From the NCBI RefSeq assembly GCF_003205515.1, contig NZ_KZ826485.1, positions 62,001-126,000 on the forward strand: a stretch of 64,000 bases of DNA. The letters are read 5' to 3'. The translations under genes and the position numbers were made by a program. Within the stretch, counting starts at the first letter, position 1; each line of letters starts with the position of its first letter. The notes below the pieces were generated by a model. It searched no databases, was not told the origin of the DNA, and saw only the letters and a program-made list of their open reading frames with translations. This document shows positions 16,229 through 23,372 of this stretch, piece by piece. The stretch comes from Litorivita pollutaquae. Lineage in GTDB: Bacteria > Pseudomonadota > Alphaproteobacteria > Rhodobacterales > Rhodobacteraceae.

Positions 16229-17044
16229 ATGACGCAAAGACCAGAGGACATACCATTTCAAACAGCGCCTAACGCCGGCCCCCTCGACACGCAAACCTCC
16301 GTCAAATCCGCATTGCGCACGCTGCATGTCTTTGAATTTTTCTTGCTAAACCGCCGCCATGCGACCGCGAAAGAGATCGCTACAGATCTCAATATTCCGC
16401 AGTCTTCGATGTCGATGCTGCTGCGGAGTCTGAAAGATCACGGGTATTTGGATTATAATGAAAGGGATAAGACCTACCTGCCGACACCGCGCGTCACGCT
16501 GCTTGGCGCATGGTTGGATCAAGGTCCAATCCGGGATGGCCGGCTTATTGATGCGCTGAACTGGCTGTCCGAGGAAACACGCGAAGCCGTGGTCGTCGCT
16601 ACACGCATCGGGATTTATAGCCATTATATCTATGTCATTCCCGCAACCGGAAACCTGCGCTACCATATCCCAATTGGCTCTAGGCGTCTGGCGGCGACTT
16701 CGGCAACGGGTCAGATACTTCTTAGTCATTTGGATGATGAAGAAATTTCAGCGATTATCAGGCGCACGAATTCGGAGATCGCAGAGGTGCAGATTGATTT
16801 GAAAAAGACGCTGGAGACAATCCGCGCCGCAAGGGCCGCCGAGTATGCCTTTTCACGCGGCCAAGTGACTCCCGGCGCTGGCGCGATTGCTGTCACGCTT
16901 CCTCATTCAATAGAAACCGCAGGACGCCCATTGGCGGTTAGCATTGCCAGTTTGCTACCGACACTAGAGCAGCGGGAGGCAGAATTTGTAGAGAAGTTAA
17001 CTATGGTAAGGGAGCAAGTTGCCGGCGCAAAAGACGTTTCATAG
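16229..17044 (+). CDS. IclR family transcriptional regulator
   Basis: This is a 271-residue DNA-binding regulator. Residues about 28-95 form a winged helix-turn-helix (TAKEIATDLNIPQSSMSMLL as recognition region) and the rest is the IclR ligand-binding domain, with TSATGQILLSHLDDEE and the Gly/Ala-rich end TPGAGAIAVTLPH. IclR proteins usually sense a pathway intermediate. It is divergent from the dehydrogenase-CoA-transferase-TRAP operon with a 117-base gap carrying a promoter-like element and a palindrome. Control of that operon is inferred from this arrangement. The ribosome binding site before the ATG is weak. Confidence 0.92.
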   Translation: MTQRPEDIPFQTAPNAGPLDTQTSVKSALRTLHVFEFFLLNRRHATAKEIATDLNIPQSSMSMLLRSLKDHGYLDYNERDKTYLPTPRVTLLGAWLDQGPIRDGRLIDALNWLSEETREAVVVATRIGIYSHYIYVIPATGNLRYHIPIGSRRLAATSATGQILLSHLDDEEISAIIRRTNSEIAEVQIDLKKTLETIRAARAAEYAFSRGQVTPGAGAIAVTLPHSIETAGRPLAVSIASLLPTLEQREAEFVEKLTMVREQVAGAKDVS

Positions 17045-17337
17045 ACCCCTTTGGCGTAGAATGCAGGATAAGCATCTACAAATCTATGGGGGCTTAGTCG
17101 GTGATACCGCAAGGCCACGATATGTGCACTAATCCATTTATTCAGCGTCGCCATCCCGACATCAAAATCACGCGCAACGTTTGCGCATAAGCTGACTGGT
17201 CAGCGCAAATCGCACCGAATCTTGGTGAAAATCGCCCGCCCGTCTCAGCCCCAGGTTCAGTCTCTTTTGTTGCCGAAAATACCATTTCGGGAGCGGAATT
17301 AAACTGCGAGGGGTCCACTACCCTTGCGCCGCGCAAC
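17045..17337. other. Intergenic region between the IclR gene and the flagellar cluster
   Basis: Nearly 300 bases lie between the converging IclR and fliP genes. No credible gene, RNA or repeat was recognised. A fliP-side terminator begins at its end. Confidence 0.4.
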
Positions 17338-17365
17338 AAAAACGCCGCCCCGCAGGACGGCGTTT
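17338..17365 (-). terminator. Intrinsic terminator after fliP
   Basis: On the minus strand AAACGCCG pairs with CGGCGTTT; extended pairing through CC/GG around TGCG gives about 11-12 bp with one wobble, ending in five T. It lies about 30 bases beyond the fliP stop and ends the fliF-fliH-fliN-fliP transcript. Confidence 0.8.
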
Positions 17366-17393
17366 GCAACGCATTACAAAGTCCGTAGCAAAG

Positions 17394-18155
17394 CTAAAAG
17401 TAACTGCGCACCAAGGAACTGGCGATCAGGCTCCAACCATCCGCGATGACGAAAAATGCCAATTTGAATGGCAAAGAAACGATCGCTGGCGGCACCATCA
17501 TCATCCCCATCGACATCAACACCGCCGCCACAACCAAATCGATGATCAAAAACGGCAAGAAGACCAAGAAACCGATCTGAAATGCGCGCGAGATTTCCGA
17601 CAACAAGAAGCTCGGCACCAGAACCGACAAAGGCGCATCCGGCCCTGCGACGATCTCGTCACCGCCAGGGCGCAAGGAGGCCATCGCTGAAAACGTGTCG
17701 CCGTCAAGACGCGCAGACATAAAGGTGCGGAACGGGGCGAGGGTGCGCGTAAACGCCTCTTCCACCTCGATCTGTTCATTCAATAGCGGATCGATGCCAG
17801 TTTCCCATGCGGTCGTGAATACCGGTTCCATCACGAAATAAGTCAAGAACAACGCCAGCGAAATGATCAACATATTCGGCGGCGACTGCTGCAATCCGAT
17901 GGCTTGGCGCAATATCGACAACACCGTCACCAAAAACGGGAAACATGTCACCATAATCGCCAGACCCGGCGCGAGGCTGAGCACCGTGATCAACACGATC
18001 AACTGGATCGACCGCGCGCTTACCGAGCCGCCATCGCCAAGATCCAGCGAAAGTTCCTGCGCCGCTGCGGGCGCGGCGCTGAGCGCCATGAGGCAAACCG
18101 CGATCAGGGCGGCCCGCCAGAGTCCTTCTGGACTCCGTACAAAGGCTAGGGTCAT
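17394..18155 (-). CDS. fliP: Flagellar type III export protein FliP
   Basis: FliP forms, with FliQ and FliR, the export gate of the flagellar secretion system in the inner membrane. The 253-residue protein has a cleavable signal-like N-terminus (ALIAVCLMALSAAPAAAQ), then helices with LSLAPGLAIMVTCF, LRQAIGLQQSPPNMLI and the C-terminal IDLVVAAVLMSMGMMMVPP typical of the family. The start overlaps the fliN stop by one base (TAATG). It is the last gene of the fliF operon and is followed by a terminator. fliQ and fliR are also in this window but in other transcripts. Confidence 0.97.
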   Translation of the reverse strand: MTLAFVRSPEGLWRAALIAVCLMALSAAPAAAQELSLDLGDGGSVSARSIQLIVLITVLSLAPGLAIMVTCFPFLVTVLSILRQAIGLQQSPPNMLIISLALFLTYFVMEPVFTTAWETGIDPLLNEQIEVEEAFTRTLAPFRTFMSARLDGDTFSAMASLRPGGDEIVAGPDAPLSVLVPSFLLSEISRAFQIGFLVFLPFLIIDLVVAAVLMSMGMMMVPPAIVSLPFKLAFFVIADGWSLIASSLVRSYF

Positions 18156-18451
18156 TACAATCCGTTCTGCAAATCCGCAACTTCGGTCAGACGCACCGCC
18201 AATTGCCCGGCTTGATCGCCTTCCAGTTCTTCCAATTCGCCCCGCGCGATAAGCCGGTCCCCGACGAACAGTTCAACCGGGTCTTCGACGCGGCTGTCGA
18301 GCGGCAATACAGCATTGGCCCCCATCTTCAGCAAATCGCGGATCAACGGCCGCGCCTTACCCACTGAAATGGTGATCTCGATCGGCACCGAAGTGAACGG
18401 GCTAGCCAGATCGGCCCCGGCGATCTTTGGCGTTCCATTGACGTCATCCAT
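18155..18451 (-). CDS. fliN: Flagellar motor switch protein FliN
   Basis: FliN is the C-ring component that controls motor switching and helps dock export substrates. The 98-residue protein consists of the SpoA (surface presentation of antigens) fold: VPIEITISVGKARPLIRDLL, then LPLDSRVEDPVELFVGDRLIARGE. The start at 18451 is fixed by a strong AGGAGGT 5 bases upstream; longer in-frame starts exist but lack such a site and run into fliH. It overlaps fliH by 8 bases. FliM and FliG, its usual C-ring partners, are not encoded in this window. Confidence 0.93.
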   Translation of the reverse strand: MDDVNGTPKIAGADLASPFTSVPIEITISVGKARPLIRDLLKMGANAVLPLDSRVEDPVELFVGDRLIARGELEELEGDQAGQLAVRLTEVADLQNGL

Positions 18452-19040
18452 TGACGACCTCCTTTTGATGTTCATGGAAGAATCCCGACACAGCCTGACC
18501 GATACCGGCCAGAACTTCGCCAAGGTCGATTTGTTTTTCGGTTTCGTCGAATTTCAGCAACGCCTGCGTCTCCGTCAGGGTCGCATCGGCTTTGAGCCGG
18601 ACGGGAAAGGCGAATTCCTGTTTCAACAGGGCGGCGACGGCGGGTTGATTTGCCGGGGCCACCTGCACCTCGATCCCGCTGTCGCCCGACGTTTTGACCA
18701 TGTCCTGCAATTGTTCGATCACTCGCATACCAATGGTTTGCTGCGCCATTTCCGGCAGAACCGCCTCGACGATCTGGCTCAGCAGCGGGTTCATCGATTT
18801 GATCACATGGGCATAGGCTTCGCGGTAGGTGAACGACAAATCCTGCAAATTACGGGCAAACTCTTCGGAGATCTGCCGGGTGGTATTGTTTTGCGCCTTA
18901 AGCGCATCTTCCCAGCCCGCTTTGTAGCCTTGCTCGAAGGAATCCAATCGTTGCTCTTCAAGGGTGGTATCGGTCATGGAAACCGTCGTCCGCACGGCGC
19001 TATTGCTGCCGAAATCCTCGAGTAAATGAGAAATAGACAT
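18444..19040 (-). CDS. fliH: FliH-like flagellar assembly protein
   Basis: FliH regulates the FliI ATPase of the flagellar export machine and links it to the C-ring. The 198-residue protein has a long helical segment (LDSFEQGYKAGWEDALKAQ, then NLQDLSFTYREAYAHVI) and a C-terminal globular domain ending in GFFHEHQKEV. Sequence conservation of FliH is low, so the call rests on position between fliF and fliN, length and helical character. Its start overlaps the fliF stop by one base (TAATG or similar), showing operon coupling. The ATPase fliI is about 18 kb away. Confidence 0.75.
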   Translation of the reverse strand: MSISHLLEDFGSNSAVRTTVSMTDTTLEEQRLDSFEQGYKAGWEDALKAQNNTTRQISEEFARNLQDLSFTYREAYAHVIKSMNPLLSQIVEAVLPEMAQQTIGMRVIEQLQDMVKTSGDSGIEVQVAPANQPAVAALLKQEFAFPVRLKADATLTETQALLKFDETEKQIDLGEVLAGIGQAVSGFFHEHQKEVVNG

Positions 19041-20665
19041 CAGGCATTCTCCTCTTTGTCTTCGAGCCAGCTGCGCAGGATTTCAACAGTTTCTTCCTGT
19101 CGTTCGCCAATCATGCTGCGCAACCGTGTGACCGGATCGTCGCCGTTTATGCCCCCGCCGCCGAAATCACCCAGATCCGGCAGGTTCGCATCGTCGAAAT
19201 CCGACATGGTCGCCAACGAAGGCAATTCGAAACCACCGTCATCTATCTCGCCCGTCAAACTGGGCAAATCGCCGGCGCTGCCCGCACCCTCACCGTCAGG
19301 CGCAGGCAAGGCGGCGGCGCCTTCGCTGTCGCGCGAGAGAACCGGTTTAATCACAAACAGCCCGAGAATCAGGGCGACAAGCGCCAAGACAACCATTTGA
19401 ATGATCGACATGATATCGAGGTTCATATTATCGAACATCGAAGCTGTGCTTGCGGTGCCTGCGGGCGCGATCGGTTCGAACTCCATGGATTTCATCGTGA
19501 TGACATCCCCGCGTTCGGGATTATATCCGACCGCCGCCGAGACCAACTCACGCAGCGCTTCAAGCTCGCCCTCTGGGCGCGGCATGAAAACTTCCGCGCC
19601 GGTATCATCAGTCCCCTTGGTTCCATTGACCAGAACCGCCAAGGTCAACCGTTTGATCGCACCAGGTTGACGGACAATCTCACGGCGGGTCTCTGACACC
19701 TCATAGTTGACGCGCTCACGGGTTTCGCTGTTTTGACTTTGTGAACTGTCGCCACCTGCGCCATCCCCTTCCGGCAAGTTCGAGGCCACGGTGACATCAC
19801 CGCCGCCCTGATCCTTCGATGTATTCGAGCGCTCTTCGGTATCGGTGCTGATCGCAACGCGGCTTTCGGGATCAAACCGGTGCTCGGAGATCGATTCGCT
19901 TTCCGTCACCGTATCAACGCTGACCTCGACCACGGCGTTGCCGAAGCCAACCCGCGCCTCCAACAAACGCTGCACCCGCTCGCGCAGCATTTCTGCGCGA
20001 TCCTCGCTGGCGTTTTGCGGGGCGGCGTCTTCAGCCGCTCCAATCAATGCGCCGCTGCCGTCAATCACCGAGACATCTTCGGGCGATAGCCCCGGAACCG
20101 CCGACGCGACAAGATATTTAAGCGCCCGGGCATGGCTGGCAGGCAATGGCCCGCCAGAGGCCGTCACCGACACCGATGCCGTCGGGCGCACATCGCGCTG
20201 GAACGGGTTCGATCCGGTATTCGCGATATGCACGCGCGCATTGGAAATATGGGGGCTGGAGACGATCGTGCGGGCCAATTCGCCCTCTTTCGCGCGCCAA
20301 TAGGCCGCGTCGAACATTTGCGATGTGGTGCCAAACCCCGACAACCCATCCAACAATTCATATCCTTGGCTTGATTGCGTTGGCAAACCTTCGCTGGCCA
20401 ATGTCATGCGCAGTTCATCGCGTTGTCCCGATTCGACGAATATCGCACCGCCACGCACGTCATAGACGACACCGCGTTGCTCCAAAGAGCGGACAACTTC
20501 GCCCGCCGGGCCGCTTTCCAGACCCGCGTAAAGCAAGGTCATGCTCGGCGCCGCAGCCATACGAGAGAGGAATAAAACCGCGGCAAACATCGCCAGCGTA
20601 GCCAGAACCACGGTCAGGCGGCGGCGCATATCGAGGGCGGACCATACATTGATGAGTTGCTGCAA
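19040..20665 (-). CDS. fliF: Flagellar MS-ring protein FliF
   Basis: FliF builds the MS-ring in the inner membrane, the base on which the motor, rod and export gate assemble. The 541-residue protein has an N-terminal helix (LTVVLATLAMFAAVLFLS, residues 17-34), ring-building motifs with the YxxLSGFGTTSQMFD region, GSNPFQRDV and a long acidic/Gln linker. A second membrane helix follows near residue 420 (IIQMVVLALVALILGLFVI). The C-terminus (SMIGERQEETVEILRSWL) is the FliG-binding tail. It is first in the minus operon and divergent from fliL. A CtrA-like site lies in the gap. Confidence 0.96.
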   Translation of the reverse strand: MQQLINVWSALDMRRRLTVVLATLAMFAAVLFLSRMAAAPSMTLLYAGLESGPAGEVVRSLEQRGVVYDVRGGAIFVESGQRDELRMTLASEGLPTQSSQGYELLDGLSGFGTTSQMFDAAYWRAKEGELARTIVSSPHISNARVHIANTGSNPFQRDVRPTASVSVTASGGPLPASHARALKYLVASAVPGLSPEDVSVIDGSGALIGAAEDAAPQNASEDRAEMLRERVQRLLEARVGFGNAVVEVSVDTVTESESISEHRFDPESRVAISTDTEERSNTSKDQGGGDVTVASNLPEGDGAGGDSSQSQNSETRERVNYEVSETRREIVRQPGAIKRLTLAVLVNGTKGTDDTGAEVFMPRPEGELEALRELVSAAVGYNPERGDVITMKSMEFEPIAPAGTASTASMFDNMNLDIMSIIQMVVLALVALILGLFVIKPVLSRDSEGAAALPAPDGEGAGSAGDLPSLTGEIDDGGFELPSLATMSDFDDANLPDLGDFGGGGINGDDPVTRLRSMIGERQEETVEILRSWLEDKEENA

Positions 20666-20725
20666 TTCTTTGCCTCCAAGTGTTCCGAACTTCTGCTCGG
20701 GTGCCCCATCTTTCGCTCATCAGAC

Positions 20726-20740
20726 TTAACAATCGGTTAG
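20726..20740. promoter_or_regulatory. CtrA-like site in the fliF/fliL gap
   Basis: TTAA-CAATCGG-TTAG matches the CtrA consensus TTAA-N7-TTAA at 7 of 8 bases. It lies in the divergent region, 47 bases before the fliL start, and could serve both operons. CtrA controls motility in several Rhodobacterales. Confidence 0.5.
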
Positions 20741-20787
20741 TCCCTGACGGGCTATAGAAGGTTTATTGAGAAATGCAGGAAATCAGC

Positions 20788-21294
20788 ATGGCCGAGACAG
20801 AAACAACCGAAGACGGCGGCGAAGACACGCCTAAGAAATCCTCCAAAATGCCTTTGATTATTGGGCTGGTGCTTGCCATCGCGGGCGGCGGTGGCGGATT
20901 TTATGCAGCCTCTTCCGGGATGATTCTCGGGGGCGACGCCCATGCCGAAGAAGACGCACATGACGAAGAAGAAATGCACAGCGAAGCCATGCCGAATGTG
21001 GCTTTTGTTGCGGTCGATCCGTTGCTGATTTCACTGAGCGGGCGTTCGGAGAACCAACACCTGCGCTTTCGGGCACAACTCGAAGTGCCCCTCAAGCACC
21101 AAGCCGACGTCGAGATGCTATTGCCGCGGGTTGTGGATGTGCTGAACAGCTATCTGCGCGCGCTGGAAACGGCGGATCTGACCGATCCATCGGCGCTGGT
21201 ACGTCTGCGCGCGCAAATGCTGCGCCGCGTTCAAATCGTCACCGGCGAAGGCCGTGTGAACGATCTTCTGATTATGGAATTCGTCGTCAACTAG
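20788..21294 (+). CDS. fliL: Flagellar basal body protein FliL (copy 1)
   Basis: FliL is an inner-membrane protein around the stator that supports torque and rotation. From the ATG at 20788 the protein has 168 residues: a short acidic cytoplasmic end, one membrane helix (PLIIGLVLAIAGGGGGFYA), an acidic/His linker, and a periplasmic FliL domain. The domain begins near FVAVDPLLISLSGRSEN and ends with LLIMEFVVN. The second ATG is chosen over one 5 codons upstream because AGGA lies 7 bases before it. It heads the plus-strand fliL-motE-motA group. A second FliL-family gene lies at 32163-32690. Confidence 0.93.
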   Translation: MAETETTEDGGEDTPKKSSKMPLIIGLVLAIAGGGGGFYAASSGMILGGDAHAEEDAHDEEEMHSEAMPNVAFVAVDPLLISLSGRSENQHLRFRAQLEVPLKHQADVEMLLPRVVDVLNSYLRALETADLTDPSALVRLRAQMLRRVQIVTGEGRVNDLLIMEFVVN

Positions 21295-21308
21295 AAGGGT
21301 GACTACTT

Positions 21309-21767
21309 ATGGAGATGATTGCAGATATTCTGCTGGTGGCCGGCGCGCTTGGCGCGGGCCTTTACTGTTATGTGCTGGCGCGCCGGTTAAGCCGGTTTAA
21401 CGATCTTGAAAACGGCGTTGGCGGCGCGGTCGCGGTTCTTTCCGCACAGGTCGATGATTTGACCAAAACCCTCGCCGCCGCACAACATACCGCCGTGGCT
21501 TCGACCCGGTCTCTGGACGGTTTGACCGATCGGGCCGAGGGCGTGGCCAAACGCCTCGAACTGTTGGTCGCATCCATGCATGACCTCCCCGATCCTGCCG
21601 CCACACGCGCTGCGGCGCCTCAGTCGTTCGCTCAGCCCGAATTTGCACCCGCCGCCAGACAGCAGGCCCAACAACCGGTTCAACCCGCGCAACCCGCACC
21701 GGAGCCGATGCCCGAGCAGCCTATAGAACCCATCTTCAGACGCCATACCGCCACCGGAGGCCGATAA
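21309..21767 (+). CDS. Membrane-anchored coiled-coil protein of the flagellar cluster
   Basis: The 152-residue protein has one N-terminal membrane helix (ADILLVAGALGAGLYCYVLA, residues 5-24), a helical region with coiled-coil character up to residue 100, and a Pro/Gln-rich tail. It lies between fliL and the MotE-like gene with gaps of 14 and 2 bases, so it is surely cotranscribed. Uncharacterised proteins of this build occur at this place in alphaproteobacterial flagellar loci, and R. sphaeroides has a single-span motor protein (MotF) in a comparable setting. Identity with MotF was not established. A stator-associated role is inferred. Confidence 0.78.
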   Translation: MEMIADILLVAGALGAGLYCYVLARRLSRFNDLENGVGGAVAVLSAQVDDLTKTLAAAQHTAVASTRSLDGLTDRAEGVAKRLELLVASMHDLPDPAATRAAAPQSFAQPEFAPAARQQAQQPVQPAQPAPEPMPEQPIEPIFRRHTATGGR

Positions 21768-21769
21768 TC

Positions 21770-22414
21770 ATGCGCGCCGCAAAGAAATCCGCCAAGGCCG
21801 CACCTGTGGCCAACCCGAAACCCAAAGCGCGCAAGCGCCGTCGGAGGGGGCGTGGGATCTTGCTGTTGATTTCAAGCCTGCTGATCGGCTCGGCGATGGT
21901 GCGAATCGGAGGGGATGCGGGCCGGGCCTTTGCGGTCGAAAACAAACACGACACAGCAACCAACGACGCCCACGCCGCCACGCCGGCCAAAGGTTGTGCG
22001 CCGCCCCCGGACATGGCCGAAATGCTCAAGCTGTTCCAACAACGCGAAGACCGGCTGAAAACCCGCGAAGCACAGATGCAAGAACGTATGCAGGCGCTTG
22101 CGGTTGCGGATGCACAGATCGCACGCAAAATGGCCGAGCTGACCGCTGCCGAATCCGCCCTGCGCGACACCCTTGCTTTGGCCGACAGTGCCGCCGAAAC
22201 AGATATCACCACACTCACGGCAGTGTATGAAAATATGAAGCCCAAGGACGCCGCCGCGCTCTTTGAGGAAATGGATCCCGATTTTGCCGCCGGTTTTCTG
22301 GCGCGAATGCGTCCCGATGCAGCGGCAGGTATCATGACCGGCCTTTCGCCAGCCGCCGCCTATACAATCAGCGTGGTTCTCGCCGGGCGCAACGCAAATG
22401 TCCCAAAAAACTAG
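21770..22414 (+). CDS. MotE-like flagellar protein (MgtE N-terminal domain family)
   Basis: In rhizobia MotE is a periplasmic chaperone for the motility protein MotC. This 214-residue protein has a Lys/Arg-rich start (KARKRRRRGRG), a membrane helix (ILLLISSLLIGSAMV), a long coiled coil (residues about 75-140) and a MgtE_N-like helical end. The end carries TLTAVYENMKPKDAAALFEEMDPD and ILTGL-type motifs. The basic start and single hydrophobic stretch fit a signal anchor, putting the coiled coil in the periplasm. It is 2 bases after the preceding gene and 88 bases before motA. A motC gene is not seen. Confidence 0.85.
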   Translation: MRAAKKSAKAAPVANPKPKARKRRRRGRGILLLISSLLIGSAMVRIGGDAGRAFAVENKHDTATNDAHAATPAKGCAPPPDMAEMLKLFQQREDRLKTREAQMQERMQALAVADAQIARKMAELTAAESALRDTLALADSAAETDITTLTAVYENMKPKDAAALFEEMDPDFAAGFLARMRPDAAAGIMTGLSPAAAYTISVVLAGRNANVPKN

Positions 22415-22502
22415 AATCAGGTCAGTAATTTAGCCCGCGCAGAGGCTTTCTTAACGCTCGGCTGTCACAGTCGGATCAACCAAAATCGGGTGGAGCACCA
22501 GC

Positions 22503-23372
22503 ATGTTCGGTATCATTGGCATCGTCGTCATTTTCGCGATGGTCTTCGGCGGATATATCCTTGCCGGCGGCAAGATGGGAATCATCCTCAAATCCCTGCC
22601 GTTCGAATTGATGATGATCGGCGGCGCGGCAGCCGGTGCATTTTTCATCAGCAACGACATCGCCGGCATCAAACATACGCTAAAGGATGTTGGGAAGGTC
22701 TTTAAGGGGCCAAAATGGCAGCATGACGATTACCGTGACCTTCTTTGCCTGCTTTTCGAGTTGATCCGCCTGGCCCGGCAAAACCCCGTGGCCATCGAGG
22801 AACATATCGAAGATCCTGAAAGCTCGTCGATCTTCTCGAAATACACCAAAATCATGAGCGATGGCGAGGCGGTCAACCTGATCTGTGACACCATGCGCTC
22901 GGCCTCGATGAATTATGACGACCCGCATCAGGTCGAAGAAGTGCTTGAAAAGCGGATGGAAGCAAACCTGCACCACGCGTTGCATGGCTCCCACGCCCTG
23001 CAAGTCATGGCGGATGGTCTGCCTGCTTTGGGGATTGTGGCGGCGGTTTTGGGCGTGATTAAAACCATGGCGTCAATCGACCAACCGCCTGAAGTTTTGG
23101 GTAAAATGATCGGTGGCGCGCTCGTCGGCACCTTCTTGGGGGTCTTCCTCGCCTACGGTATCGTTGGACCTTTTGCCACCAAAGTCAAAGACGTGGTCGA
23201 AGAAGACGGCCATTTCTACCAGCTCATCCGCGAGGTTCTCGTCGCCAATCTGCACAATCATGCAACCAATATTTGCATCGAAGTCGGCCGCCAGAACACG
23301 CCATCCCATTGCCGCCCGAGCTTTTCAGACCTCGAAGAGGCCCTCAAGGCGCTCAAATCGGAGGCGGCATGA
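22503..23372 (+). CDS. motA: Flagellar stator protein MotA
   Basis: MotA forms, with MotB, the proton-driven stator that rotates the motor. The 289-residue protein has four membrane helices in two pairs: residues 2-25 and 33-50, and near 175-195 and 205-230 (LPALGIVAAVLGVIKTM, GALVGTFLGVFLAYGIVGPF). The cytoplasmic loop between holds the residues that contact FliG. The start follows a GGTGGAGC Shine-Dalgarno region. Its stop overlaps the next gene by 4 bases. motB, normally directly after motA, is not here or elsewhere in the window, so the stator genes are separated. Confidence 0.95.
   Translation: MFGIIGIVVIFAMVFGGYILAGGKMGIILKSLPFELMMIGGAAAGAFFISNDIAGIKHTLKDVGKVFKGPKWQHDDYRDLLCLLFELIRLARQNPVAIEEHIEDPESSSIFSKYTKIMSDGEAVNLICDTMRSASMNYDDPHQVEEVLEKRMEANLHHALHGSHALQVMADGLPALGIVAAVLGVIKTMASIDQPPEVLGKMIGGALVGTFLGVFLAYGIVGPFATKVKDVVEEDGHFYQLIREVLVANLHNHATNICIEVGRQNTPSHCRPSFSDLEEALKALKSEAA

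Noticed and set aside
20670-20725. Sigma-54 promoter before fliF
   Set aside because: A GGGGCAC element occurs but the GC of the -12 element is not at the needed distance.
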